Source: Ancylobacter aquaticus
Lineage (GTDB): Bacteria; Pseudomonadota; Alphaproteobacteria; Rhizobiales; Xanthobacteraceae
NCBI RefSeq assembly: GCF_004339465.1
Contig: NZ_SMFY01000003.1
Coordinates: 372,001-436,000 of the forward strand
DNA: 64,000 nt
Direction of reading: 5' to 3'
The first letter of the stretch is position 1, and each line of letters begins with the position of its first letter. Of this stretch, positions 17,960-26,530 are shown in pieces. A program made the position numbers and the translations under genes. Under the pieces are notes generated by a model, which had not been told where the DNA came from, searched no databases, and saw nothing but the letters and a program-made list of their open reading frames with translations.

Positions 17960-17985
17960 AAAAAGGGGCGGGATCGTCCCGCCCC
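17957..17985 (-). terminator. Terminator of the trx-LON operon (minus strand)
   Basis: GGGGCGGGA and TCCCGCCCC form a perfect 9-bp stem with a 3-base loop. Read on the minus strand, it is followed by TTTTTCT. On the plus strand the same stem lies five bases past the RND stop, so it may end both convergent transcripts. Confidence 0.75.
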
Positions 17986-18037
17986 CTCACCGACCCACTG
18001 CAAGGGCCACCTCTCCCCGACGCTGGGGGAGGGCGGA
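17981..18037. repeat. Intergenic palindromic element, CTCTCCCC type
   Basis: CCCCCTCACCGACCC, then CCTCTCCCCGACGCTGGGGG and AGGGCGG; this resembles the element between proA and nadD in composition and spacing. Located between two convergent genes. Repeat status is by eye only. Confidence 0.4.
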
Positions 18038-18053
18038 TAATCATACGCCCGCG

Positions 18054-18731
18054 CTACTGCAGCGTGCCGTCGCCCTCGCCGCCGGTGCGGGCCATGGTCA
18101 TCTGGGTGACGGCGATGAGCATTTCGGCGCGCGAGGCGAGGCTGGGTGCTTCCAGCAGCGCCTGCTTCTCGCGCGGGCCGAAGGGCGCCATCATGGCCAG
18201 CGCATTGACCAGCGCTTCGTTGGGCGCGTCCTTGATGCTCTTCCAGTCCGCTTCCAGCCGGTTGGCGTCGAGATAATCGGCCAGCGTGCGCAGAAGCGTG
18301 CCGCGATCCACCGCGTCGGCGCCGGCATTGGGAGTGAAGTCGGCGAGGAACGGCGCGTAATCGACCTTGGCCTGCCGGAACGGCGTGCCGGAATCGACCT
18401 CGGCCATCACCTTGAAGCGCGCAATGCCGCTGATGTTGAGCAGATAGCGCCCGTCGCCGCTCTCGGCGATTTCGGTGATACGGCCGACGCAGCCGACGGC
18501 GACGATCTCGGGCGCGCCGGGCACGGCCAGGTCCGGCTGCTCGGGGGCGGTCTGGATGATGCCGATCAGCCGGTTGCCGGCCAGTGCGGCGTCGATCATC
18601 GCGACATAGCGCGGCTCGAACACGTTGAGCGGCAGCTGGCAGCGCGGCAGCAGCAGCGCCCCCTCCAGCGGGAAGAGCGGGATGATGGGCGCCAGCTCGG
18701 ACGGTTCGGTATAGGGCTTGTTGATCGCCAT
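18054..18731 (-). CDS. LON N-terminal (substrate-binding) domain protein, COG2802 type
   Basis: 225 residues from ATG 18731, which follows AAGGAA; an in-frame start 22 codons upstream is less likely. Only the N-terminal LON substrate-binding domain is present (IIPLFPLEGALLLPRCQLPL, VFEPRYVAMIDAAL, RYLLNISGIARFKV). There is no AAA+ or protease domain, so it is not a protease itself. These stand-alone proteins are usually found next to thioredoxin and Trm112 genes in this order; role unknown, possibly in protein quality control with CnoX. Confidence 0.88.
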   Translation of the reverse strand: MAINKPYTEPSELAPIIPLFPLEGALLLPRCQLPLNVFEPRYVAMIDAALAGNRLIGIIQTAPEQPDLAVPGAPEIVAVGCVGRITEIAESGDGRYLLNISGIARFKVMAEVDSGTPFRQAKVDYAPFLADFTPNAGADAVDRGTLLRTLADYLDANRLEADWKSIKDAPNEALVNALAMMAPFGPREKQALLEAPSLASRAEMLIAVTQMTMARTGGEGDGTLQ

Positions 18732-18808
18732 TGCATTCCTTGCGCGATTTTTCGGCGCCGTTTCCCGGCGCCGTTTCTCGGCGGTCGCGGGGGACACCCC
18801 CGCCGGCG

Positions 18809-19735
18809 TCAGGCGAAGAGAAGCGAGGACAGGCGGCGGCGACCGGCGAGGGTGTGCTCGTCGGTCGGCCCCCAGGCCTCGAAGAACTGAACCAACTGCT
18901 TGCGCGCGCCGTCATCGTTCCATGCGCGGTCCTTGCGGACGATGGAAAGCAGATGGTCCATCGCCTCCTCGCGCTTGCCACGGGCGCTCAGCGCCACGGC
19001 AAGATCGAAGCGGGCCTGGTGGTCGAGCGGGTTGGCGGCGACCTTCGCTTCCAGTTCCTTGACGTCGCCCAGCGCGCTCGCGGCCTCTTCCAGCTCGATG
19101 GCGGCGCGGACGGCGGCGATGGCGCTGTCGCTGGCACCGGCCTCGGGGGCCAGTGCGAGGGTGGCCTTGGCCTGTTCGAGATTGCCGGCGGTCAGCTCGG
19201 TGCGGGCAAGGCCGGCAATGGCGGCGAGATTGGCCGGCTCCTCGCCCAGCACGGCGGCGAAGATTTCCGCCGCGCCGACAAGATCGCCCTCGGCAAGGGC
19301 CGCCTCGCCGCTGGCGAGAATGTCGGCGATGTCATTGCCACCGCCCGAATCCGCGACCAGCTTGTCGACCAGCGCCTTGATCTGCGCTTCCGGCTGCGCG
19401 CCCATGAAGCCGTCGACCGGCTGGCCGTTGACGAAGGCATAGACAGTGGGCAGCGACTGGATGCCGAGCTGCTGGGCGACGGCGGGGTGCTCGTCGGTGT
19501 TCATCTTGGCGAGGCGGACCTTGCCCTTGGCGGCGCGCACCACTTTTTCGATGATGGGGGTCAGCTGGCGGCAGGGGCCGCACCAGGGCGCCCAGAAATC
19601 GACCAACACCGGGCGGGTGCGGGATTCCTCGACCACGTCCTTCATGAAGCTCTTGGTGGTGACGTCCATCACCACATCGTCGCCGGCCGGCGCATCGCCC
19701 TTGGCGGCGGAGGAGGAAGGCTGGTTCAGCAACAT
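18809..19735 (-). CDS. cnoX: Thioredoxin-domain chaperedoxin (YbbN/CnoX-like)
   Basis: 308 residues from ATG 19735. The N-terminal thioredoxin fold (about residues 20-125) has the full WAPWCGPCRQL active site, so unlike E. coli CnoX it should be redox active. The C-terminal half (about 140-290) is TPR-like (ILASGEAALAEGDLVGAAEI, ARFDLAVALSARGKREEAMD). Members hold unfolded or chlorine-oxidised proteins and pass them to chaperones. The LON-like gene follows after 77 bp on the same strand and shares the terminator. Confidence 0.9.
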   Translation of the reverse strand: MLLNQPSSSAAKGDAPAGDDVVMDVTTKSFMKDVVEESRTRPVLVDFWAPWCGPCRQLTPIIEKVVRAAKGKVRLAKMNTDEHPAVAQQLGIQSLPTVYAFVNGQPVDGFMGAQPEAQIKALVDKLVADSGGGNDIADILASGEAALAEGDLVGAAEIFAAVLGEEPANLAAIAGLARTELTAGNLEQAKATLALAPEAGASDSAIAAVRAAIELEEAASALGDVKELEAKVAANPLDHQARFDLAVALSARGKREEAMDHLLSIVRKDRAWNDDGARKQLVQFFEAWGPTDEHTLAGRRRLSSLLFA

Positions 19736-19809
19736 GGGGCGTCCTCGCAATAGGGCTCGTACTTGGCGTCTAAAATGGTCTGCCGCGCCGCGAATGCAAC
19801 GGGGGGCGC

Positions 19810-20352
19810 TCAGCTCCCGGCGGTGGCGGGTTCCTCCGCCGCGCTGCGCCGGGGCACGGCGAGCACCAGCGGTTCGTGGCCGGTGGCACGCAGGAAGCGG
19901 ACGAGGTCGGTGCTGGCGATCGTGGTGGTGGCGGTGTTTTCCAGCGGATGGCAGTTGATGGCCTCGTGCGCCATCAACTCTTCGTCGAGCACCACGGTGA
20001 CGCGTCCTTCGACATCGTTGACTGGGCCGAAGGCGGTGACGGCACCGGGCTTCACGCCCAGCACCTCCTCCAGCAGCTCGGCGCTGCCGAAGGAGAGCTT
20101 GCTGGCCGCGCCGAGCGGCCCATGCAGGCTCTTGAGGTCGACCCGGGTTTCTTCCTCGACCACGACGAGGAAGAGGCTGCCCTTCTTGTCCTTCAGGAAC
20201 AGGTTCTTGGTGTGGCCGCCGGGAATGTCGCCGCGTAGCGCCTGCGAATCCTCCACCGTGAACAGCGGGGGATGCTCGACCGTGCGCGTGGCGATGCCAA
20301 GTTCGGCGAGCCGGGCGAGAAGGTCGTCGCGGGAGAGGGGCATGGCGGTCAT
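19810..20352 (-). CDS. YbaK/ProX-domain aminoacyl-tRNA deacylase (PrdX type)
   Basis: 180 residues. Single YbaK/EbsC domain: LGIATRTVEHPPLFTVEDS, GGHTKNLFLKDKKG, the FGPVNDVEGRVTVVLDEELM segment and a C-terminal NTATTTIASTDLVRFL. The LKDKKG segment and length fit the ProXp-ala/PrdX subgroup that hydrolyses Ala mischarged on tRNA-Pro. ATG 20352 is the longest sensible start; a second ATG at 20343 is possible. The same frame stays open upstream through the next gene but is not coding there. Confidence 0.9.
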   Translation of the reverse strand: MTAMPLSRDDLLARLAELGIATRTVEHPPLFTVEDSQALRGDIPGGHTKNLFLKDKKGSLFLVVVEEETRVDLKSLHGPLGAASKLSFGSAELLEEVLGVKPGAVTAFGPVNDVEGRVTVVLDEELMAHEAINCHPLENTATTTIASTDLVRFLRATGHEPLVLAVPRRSAAEEPATAGS

Positions 20353-20423
20353 CCGGCCGTTGGAATGCTGCGGCGTTTTAGAGCTAGGCGGCGAGAGGAG
20401 GCAAGGGTGGGAGCGGGGGTGCC

Positions 20424-21557
20424 TCACCCGCCCTCCGGCGGGGCCGCCGCCGGCAGCTTGGTGCGGCTCCAGTTCTTGCAGGTGAGGAACCGCTCGGTCG
20501 GGGCGTAGATCAATATGTCCGGCTTGAAGCGGTCGATGATGCCCTGATCGAACTCGCAGGCGGCGTGATGGATCCAGACGGCCGCCGAGGCGCGGTAGAC
20601 CAGCGGGTTGTACCAGAAGCCCTGGGTGAAGGAATCGCCCACCACCATGATGCGCGGGCCGGGATGGCCGGTTGAGAAGGCATGGAAGCCGTAATCGTCC
20701 TTTTCCGGCGGCGGCGCGGTGACGATGCCGGTGAGCGGCGTGGTCTCGTGCGGGCCCGCCAGAGGCGGCTTCCAGACATATTCGAGATCGGGCGGTTCGC
20801 GGCCGGGAATGCCGGCGACGGTGAGCAGGTCGCCGCCCTTCCGTATCCGGGGGGCGCCGAAGGCCTCCGAATCCGGGATGGCGAGCGCGGGTTGCCCGGC
20901 GGCGGCCATGACCGCGTTGAACGCCGCGAGCGCCGCGCGCGCGTTCCAATGGGTGTCGTAGCGATAATAGATCGGCCCCTGCGTCGCGGCCTCGGCGAGG
21001 AAGCGGCGCAGATCGACAAAGGCGATGCCGTCCCGCTTCATCCGCGCGGCGACGAGATCGTACTCGCTCGGCTGGTGCCGCTGCTCGCGGATATAGTCGG
21101 GCAGCATGTCGAAGCGGGCGGTGTGGGCATTGGGCGCCAGGGTGAGGACGAAGGTGCCGCCGATGGCAGCCATCCTGTCCTTCAGTTCGCGGGCGAGCTG
21201 GGCGAGCCTTTCCACTGCCTGCGGGCGGACCAGTTGGCCGATCGACTGCTCCAGTGCGTTGTCGTCGCGCAGGAACAGGCTGCCATCCTTGCCGTCCAGC
21301 ACGCGGGTGCCCGGCGCCGAGCCGATGAAGCGCAGATAGCGGCGATGCGCGGCCAGCACGGGGCCGCGGAAGCCGAAGGCGTTGTTGATGTAGGGGTCGA
21401 GCCGCTCGGAGGCGTGCTCCCACCAGCGCGCGTCCGGCGCCAGCACGGTGCGGATCGGCCCCGGCATGTTTGGCACGAGCAGGCCGAGGGCCGGCAAGGA
21501 GAGGAGGGCGACGAAGACGAACGCCCACCAGCGACGGAAAGCCATGAGCAGCGCCAT
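20424..21557 (-). CDS. AlgJ/AlgX-like SGNH O-acetyltransferase partner of the MBOAT protein
   Basis: 377 residues. N-terminal membrane anchor (about 8-29), then a periplasmic SGNH-hydrolase-like AlgX/AlgJ domain. Catalytic elements: Asp and His in YYRYDTHWN near residue 200 and Ser in MVVGDSFTQGFW near 312. Such proteins take acetyl groups passed across the inner membrane by an MBOAT protein and move them to a polysaccharide. The MBOAT gene lies 13 bp upstream on the same strand. No polysaccharide polymerase genes are nearby, so the acceptor is unknown. Confidence 0.88.
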   Translation of the reverse strand: MALLMAFRRWWAFVFVALLSLPALGLLVPNMPGPIRTVLAPDARWWEHASERLDPYINNAFGFRGPVLAAHRRYLRFIGSAPGTRVLDGKDGSLFLRDDNALEQSIGQLVRPQAVERLAQLARELKDRMAAIGGTFVLTLAPNAHTARFDMLPDYIREQRHQPSEYDLVAARMKRDGIAFVDLRRFLAEAATQGPIYYRYDTHWNARAALAAFNAVMAAAGQPALAIPDSEAFGAPRIRKGGDLLTVAGIPGREPPDLEYVWKPPLAGPHETTPLTGIVTAPPPEKDDYGFHAFSTGHPGPRIMVVGDSFTQGFWYNPLVYRASAAVWIHHAACEFDQGIIDRFKPDILIYAPTERFLTCKNWSRTKLPAAAPPEGG

Positions 21558-21570
21558 CGTCTCGCTCTCC

Positions 21571-22986
21571 TCAGAACCGGAAATACAGGAAGGGCGAATA
21601 GGTCGCCGCTCCCACCGACAGGATGCACAGCACGAACAGCAGCGCCATCAGCACCGTGTCGGTGATGCCGAACAGCATGCGGCGCGCGCGCTCCGAGAGC
21701 CGCTTCGGGCGCGGCTGCGGCAGGCCGAACATGGCGAGAGGCCAGGCCAGCACCATGATGATGATCGTCACCGGCTCCAGATCGGCCAGGAGATTGACCG
21801 AGAGCGGGCCCGCCCCGTTGAGGCCGGCAAGGCCGGCGAACAGGTCGAGGGCCTGCGGCAGGCTTTCGGCGCGGAACCAGACCCAGCCGGTGAGCACCAC
21901 CCCCAGCACATAGACGCGGTTCACCAGACGCGGCGCGGCGCGCAGCGCGGCCCCGAGGCGCGTGCGCTCCAGCACCAGGAAGGTGCCGTGATGCACGCCC
22001 CAGATGACGAAGGTCCAGCTCGCCCCGTGCCAAAGGCCACAGAGCAGGAACACGGTCCAGAGATTGAGCGCCGTATAGACATGGCCGCGCCGGTTGCCGC
22101 CGAGCGGGATGTAAACGTAGTCGCGGAACCAGCTCGACAGGCTCATATGCCACCGGCGCCAGAAATCGGTGATCGACAGCGCGCCATAGGGCAGGTTGAA
22201 GTTGCGGGGGAATTTCAGCCCCATGGCCAGCGCCAGGCCGATCGCCATGTTGGAATAGCCGCCGAAGTCGAAATAGATCTGCAGCGCATAGGCGCTGACC
22301 CCGATCCACGCCTCGCCCAGGCTCGGGGCGGTGGTGTTGTCGAACACCACGCTCACCAGCGGCGCCACCTCGTCGGCGATCAGCACCTTCCAGGACAGGC
22401 CGATGACGAAGATGCGCAGCCCGGCCGACACGCGCCCCAGCGTCGTGCGCCGCGCCCGGATGCGGTGCGCGATGGTCGAGTAGCGCACGATAGGGCCGGC
22501 GACGAGCTGCGGGAACATGGTGATGTAGACCGCGATCTCCTCGAACCGGCCATTGGCCCGTGCCTTCCCGCGATAGATATCGACGAGATAGGAGATGGCA
22601 TGGAAGGTGAAGAAGGAGATGCCGAGCGGCAGCGGCAGGTGCACCACCGGCAGCTGGGCGCCGGCCGGCAGCAGCAGATTAATGTTCTCGGCGAGGAAGC
22701 CGGCATATTTGAAGGCGATGAGGCCGGCGAGGTTCAGCGCGACAGCCAGCCCCAACATGCTCAGCCGCCAGCGGCCGACGCGCGCGTCGATCATCAACGC
22801 GAAGAGGTAGTTGGCAAGGATGGAAACCGCCAGCACCGCCACATTGGCCAGCCCGCCCCAGGCATAGAAGACCAGCGAGAAGGCCAGCAGCACGAGGTTG
22901 CGCGCCCGCAGCCCCGGTGTCGCGAAGTAGCAGATCAGGAACGCCGGCAGGAAATAGAAGAGGAAGGTGACGGACGAAAAAACCAT
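21571..22986 (-). CDS. MBOAT-family O-acyltransferase (AlgI-like)
   Basis: 471 residues with about eleven membrane segments. AlgI hallmarks: ISFFTFHAISYLVDIYRG, LPYGALSITDFWRRWHMSLS followed by SWFRDYVYIPLGGNRRG, and the catalytic His region LLCGLWHGASWTFVIWGVHHG. Moves acetyl groups from acetyl-CoA across the inner membrane for O-acetylation of an exported glycan. Forms a two-gene operon with the AlgJ/AlgX-like gene downstream. Confidence 0.93.
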   Translation of the reverse strand: MVFSSVTFLFYFLPAFLICYFATPGLRARNLVLLAFSLVFYAWGGLANVAVLAVSILANYLFALMIDARVGRWRLSMLGLAVALNLAGLIAFKYAGFLAENINLLLPAGAQLPVVHLPLPLGISFFTFHAISYLVDIYRGKARANGRFEEIAVYITMFPQLVAGPIVRYSTIAHRIRARRTTLGRVSAGLRIFVIGLSWKVLIADEVAPLVSVVFDNTTAPSLGEAWIGVSAYALQIYFDFGGYSNMAIGLALAMGLKFPRNFNLPYGALSITDFWRRWHMSLSSWFRDYVYIPLGGNRRGHVYTALNLWTVFLLCGLWHGASWTFVIWGVHHGTFLVLERTRLGAALRAAPRLVNRVYVLGVVLTGWVWFRAESLPQALDLFAGLAGLNGAGPLSVNLLADLEPVTIIIMVLAWPLAMFGLPQPRPKRLSERARRMLFGITDTVLMALLFVLCILSVGAATYSPFLYFRF

Positions 22987-23225
22987 GAGCTTCCGGCGGC
23001 AGCCTGCGGGCGGAGGGGTGGCCCTTCATACACGAAGAATCATCCTCGGAAACGCCTGGCGATGGGGTGTCCCGGAGGCAGCGGCGATCGGGCGCAAGGC
23101 CGGCGGCGCGCGGCGGGGGCCTGCACCGGCCTACGCGCCCGCTGCAAGGCGGCCCTCCACGGCCATGCCGTTGACAGCCGACGGGGGCACGCGCCACATC
23201 TGGCGGGCAGAGCGCAGGAGACAGC

Positions 23226-24029
23226 ATGCGTCCGGTCATCGGAGTGATCAGCGATGTGAAGGCCAGGGACGGGCACGTCGTCCATGGCGTCACGGAAAAA
23301 TACATCTATGCGGTGGCGCGCGGCGCGCAGGCCATGCCCGTGCTCATTCCGGGCACGATTTCGGCGGTGGATGCCGACATGGCGCCGGAACGGGTGGTGA
23401 TCGACGAGATTCTCGATCTGGTCGACGCGCTGTTCCTGCCCGGCAGCCCGTCCAATGTCGGGCCGCAGCATTATGGCGACGCCCCGCACGACCCGCCGCT
23501 GCCGGCCGACCCCCACCGCGACGACATCTCGCTGCCGCTGATCCGGGCGGCGCTGGAGCGCGGCGTGCCGCTGTTCGGCGTGTGCCGGGGGTTCCAGGAA
23601 ATGAATGTCGCGCTCGGCGGCACGCTGTTCCAGAAGCTCTATGCCCAGCCCGGCCGCTTCGATCATCGCGAGGATTCGAGCCTCGACATCGCGGGCCAGT
23701 ATGCTCCCGTGCATGAGGTGAGCCTCGCCCCCGACGGGGTGCTGGCCAGCCTCGCCGGGGCGACGAACTGGCGGGTGAACTCGCTGCACGGGCAGGGCGT
23801 GGCAGATCTCGCGCCGGGCGTGGTGGTGGAAGCGCAGGCCGAGGATGGCACGATCGAGGCCTTTCGCGTGCCGGACGCGCCGGGCTTCAACCTGGCGATC
23901 CAGTGGCACCCGGAATGGCGCTTCTGGCAGGACAGGCTCTCCAGCGGCGTCTTCACCGCCTTCGGCACGGCGGCGCGCCTTTCGGCCGAGCGCCGGCGCG
24001 GCGGGGCGCGGCTGAAGGCGGCGGGCTGA
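23226..24029 (+). CDS. Gamma-glutamyl-gamma-aminobutyrate hydrolase family (peptidase C26)
   Basis: 267 residues. Class I amidotransferase fold with nucleophile Cys in LFGVCRGFQEMNVALGG near residue 120 and the His-x-Glu end in IQWHPEWRF near 222. VNSLHGQGV and LFLPGSPSNVGP fit the PuuD group, which releases GABA from gamma-glutamyl-GABA during putrescine breakdown. No other puu genes are close, so the substrate is unproven. The convergent GntR gene ends 65 bp downstream; regulation by it is possible but not shown. Confidence 0.88.
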   Translation: MRPVIGVISDVKARDGHVVHGVTEKYIYAVARGAQAMPVLIPGTISAVDADMAPERVVIDEILDLVDALFLPGSPSNVGPQHYGDAPHDPPLPADPHRDDISLPLIRAALERGVPLFGVCRGFQEMNVALGGTLFQKLYAQPGRFDHREDSSLDIAGQYAPVHEVSLAPDGVLASLAGATNWRVNSLHGQGVADLAPGVVVEAQAEDGTIEAFRVPDAPGFNLAIQWHPEWRFWQDRLSSGVFTAFGTAARLSAERRRGGARLKAAG

Positions 24030-24048
24030 GCGACCTTCTCGCGAACGC

Positions 24049-24080
24049 GGTCATGGCCGGGCCAAGGCCGGGCGTGACGG
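24049..24080. repeat. Short inverted element of GGCCGGG type
   Basis: GTCATGGCCGGGCCAAGGCC continues as GGGCGTGACGG, giving imperfect pairing of GGCCGGGC arms between two convergent genes. It resembles a dispersed Hyphomicrobiales motif of the form TCATGGCCGGGCTTG-CCCGGCCAT. By eye only. Confidence 0.35.
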
Positions 24081-24094
24081 CACGCCTGCGATGC

Positions 24095-24769
24095 CTATCC
24101 CAGTTGCGCTAGAAGATGGCCGATGCCGTCGCGGATGTCGGCCTCGATGGCCCGGCGCAGCGCCGCCTCGTCGCGCGCCCGCAGCGCCGCCAGCGCCTGC
24201 GCATGACGGTCGACGGGGTAATGGGTCTCCAAATCGGCCAGCGCCATGCGCATGAACGGGCCGATCTGCAGCCACACCGACTCGATGAGCGGCAGCAGCA
24301 CATTGTCCGCCCGCCCGCCATAGAGTGCGCCATGGAAGGCGAGATTGGTCTCGATCATCGCCTCGGTGTCGCCGGCCGCCACCGCCGCATCGGAATCGCC
24401 GTTGAGCGCATCGAGCCGGGCGATGAAGGCGGCATCGGCGCCGGCGAGGGCGCGGGCGGCGGCCTCGCATTCCAGCAAAGTGCGCGCCGTCATCAGTTCC
24501 TCGAAGCGGCGGGCGGTCATTTCCGGCACGCGGACGCGGCGGTTGTCGAGCAGCACCAGCGCCCGCTCGGCCACAAGCCGGCGCAGCGCCTCGCGCACCG
24601 GCATAGAGGAGACGCCGAGCGCATCGGCCAGCCCGCGGATCGTCACCGCCTTGCCGGGCGGGAAGCGGCCGGCCATGACGGAGCGCCGCAGCCGGCGAAA
24701 CACCCATTGCTGCAAGGTCTCGCCATCGAGGCGCGGTTCCTGGGCGAGATCGAGCGCGGGAGAGTCCAT
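24095..24769 (-). CDS. GntR-family regulator with FCD domain
   Basis: 224 residues. Winged helix at about residues 20-90 (QQWVFRRLRRSVMAGRFPPG, GLADALGVSSMPVREALRRL) followed by the all-helical FCD ligand domain with metal-binding positions (ALYGGRADNVLLPLIESVW, HAQALAALRARDEAALRRAI). Convergent to the C26 amidotransferase and divergent from trm112. FCD regulators usually respond to small organic acids; target unknown. Confidence 0.9.
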   Translation of the reverse strand: MDSPALDLAQEPRLDGETLQQWVFRRLRRSVMAGRFPPGKAVTIRGLADALGVSSMPVREALRRLVAERALVLLDNRRVRVPEMTARRFEELMTARTLLECEAAARALAGADAAFIARLDALNGDSDAAVAAGDTEAMIETNLAFHGALYGGRADNVLLPLIESVWLQIGPFMRMALADLETHYPVDRHAQALAALRARDEAALRRAIEADIRDGIGHLLAQLG

Positions 24770-24892
24770 CGGTCCGTGCGGCTGGCGGGTGAGAGGCGGC
24801 GAGGTGAGGCGGCGACGTGAGAATGTCAGCTTGCTGCGCTATATAGCCGGAATACGTTTCCGCCGTTCGCGTAGATCGAGAGAACCCTGCCC

Positions 24893-25120
24893 ATGGCCAC
24901 CACCCCCGAATTTCCCGCCGCGCGCTCGGGCTATGAAATCGACCCGAAGTTGCTCGAACTGCTGGTCTGCCCCGTCACCAAGGGGCCGCTCGACTATGAC
25001 CGGGCGGCGCATGAGCTGGTGTCGCGCGCCGCGCGTCTGGCCTACCCGATTCGCGACGGCATCCCCATCCTGCTCGCCGACGAGGCGCGCACGCTGACCG
25101 AGGAAGAGGTTGCGCGCTGA
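24893..25120 (+). CDS. Trm112-family protein
   Basis: 75 residues. Small fold with [18 protein letters not shown] and [18 protein letters not shown], as in bacterial YcaR/Trm112 proteins. Eukaryotic Trm112 activates methyltransferases; the bacterial role is less clear. Commonly found close to the thioredoxin and LON-like genes in this order; here those are 4 kb to the left with other genes between. The 3' end lies 3 bp from the end of the convergent ubiH-like gene. Confidence 0.92.
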   Translation: MATTPEFPAARSGYEIDPKLLELLVCPVTKGPLDYDRAAHELVSRAARLAYPIRDGIPILLADEARTLTEEEVAR

Positions 25121-25123
25121 GCC

Positions 25124-26392
25124 TCAGAGCGCCTCGCCGCGCAGCAGGCGCGGGGACTTCCCGCTGATGCCGGCGGCGTCGCGGATGAAGAAGCCCTTCA
25201 GCGCCGGCATTCGCTCGACGAGGCCGAGGCCGACATCGCGCACCAGCCGCACCGCGTCGGAGCGCATGCCGAACAGCCGGTTGAGCCCGTCCGTCGCGGC
25301 GCCCATGGCCAGCGTGTCGAAGCGGCGCCAGCGCTGGTAGCGCTCCAGCACGTCCGGCCCGCCGATATCGAGGCCGAGCCGGGCGGCGTCGGTGACGGCC
25401 TCGGCCAGCGCCGCGACATCGCGCAGGCCCATATTGATGCCTTGTCCGGCGATGGGGTGGATGGTGTGGGCGGCATCGCCGACCAGCGCGAGGCGCTCGC
25501 CGACAAAGGACCGCGCCATCTGGAAGCCGAGCGGGAACGCCTTTGGCGCGTCGAGAATCGTGATGTCGCCCAGCCCAAGCCCGAAGCGCTGTTCCAGTTC
25601 GTCCTGCAGCAGCACGCGGGGCAAAGCGAGCAGGCGCGCGGCGACCCCGCTCTCCTCGGTCCAGACGATAGAGCAGCGGTTGCCGGTGAGCGGCAGCATG
25701 GCGAAGGGCCCGGCCGGCAGGAAATGCTCGATCGCCTTGCCGCCATGGGCACGCTCATGCCCGACCGTCATGACGATGGCCGACTGCTCGTAGGGCCAGC
25801 CGGTGACGCCGATGCCGGCCAGCGCCCGCAGCTTCGAGCGGCCGCCATCGCAGGCGGCGAGCAGGGAGGCGGAGGCCTCGGCGCCGTGGGCCAGAGCGTT
25901 GGCGAAGCGCAGCGCGGTACGGGCCGGGCCGGAGGTGAAGCCGGCGATGCGCGTCGGCAGCAGATCAATCCCGCGCGTGCGGGCGAGTTCGGTCATCGCG
26001 TCCTGCAGCACCGCATTGGGGACCATGTGGGCGAAGGGCTCGCCCGGCTCCACCTCGCCGTCGAATGACAGGAACACCGGGCGGGCGGCATCGCCCAGCT
26101 TGGAATCGGTGATCTCCATGGCGAGGATCGGCTGGGCCTCGGCTTCCACCCTCTCCCACACACCGAGCGCCTCGAACAGGCGGCGGGCGCCGGCGGCGAT
26201 GGCGGAGGCGCGCAGATCCGTACTGGCCGGCGGGGAGGAGACGGGGGCGGCAAAGGCGGGATCAGCGACGGCGAGGCGCGCGCTCTCCCCCAGACCCTGC
26301 CGCAGCGCCAAGGCGAGGGAAAGCCCGGCGAGCCCGCCGCCCGCCATCACCGCATCATATCGCTGGCCCTGTTGCATGGGTTGCTGCTGCAT
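25124..26392 (-). CDS. UbiH/COQ6-family FAD-dependent hydroxylase
   Basis: 422 residues. Flavin monooxygenase of ubiquinone synthesis. FAD motifs: AVMAGGGLAGLSLALALRQG near residue 15, LLAACDGGRSKLRALAG near 180 and the diagnostic ALVGDAAHTIHPIAGQGINM near 310. Which ring carbon is hydroxylated (UbiH, UbiF, UbiI or UbiL role) cannot be decided by eye. An alternative start at MQQGQ five codons in is possible. Convergent with trm112 and divergent from tesB. Confidence 0.92.
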   Translation of the reverse strand: MQQQPMQQGQRYDAVMAGGGLAGLSLALALRQGLGESARLAVADPAFAAPVSSPPASTDLRASAIAAGARRLFEALGVWERVEAEAQPILAMEITDSKLGDAARPVFLSFDGEVEPGEPFAHMVPNAVLQDAMTELARTRGIDLLPTRIAGFTSGPARTALRFANALAHGAEASASLLAACDGGRSKLRALAGIGVTGWPYEQSAIVMTVGHERAHGGKAIEHFLPAGPFAMLPLTGNRCSIVWTEESGVAARLLALPRVLLQDELEQRFGLGLGDITILDAPKAFPLGFQMARSFVGERLALVGDAAHTIHPIAGQGINMGLRDVAALAEAVTDAARLGLDIGGPDVLERYQRWRRFDTLAMGAATDGLNRLFGMRSDAVRLVRDVGLGLVERMPALKGFFIRDAAGISGKSPRLLRGEAL

Positions 26393-26530
26393 GGCGTGCC
26401 GCCTCCGCTCCCGGCCATCCGCGCATTGTGCGCGCTCCCACCTATGCCTTAGCTAGGCACCCCGGACAATGCGCGCGGGTGACGCCCGCCCCTTCCCCGA
26501 CGCCCCGACCCGATGAGGAGCCGCCCGCCC

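Noticed and set aside
18732..18808. A longer start for the LON-like gene that would use this region
   Set aside because: The ATG at 18731 has a good AAGGAA site and begins the family N-terminus; the added residues are Arg-rich and unconserved.
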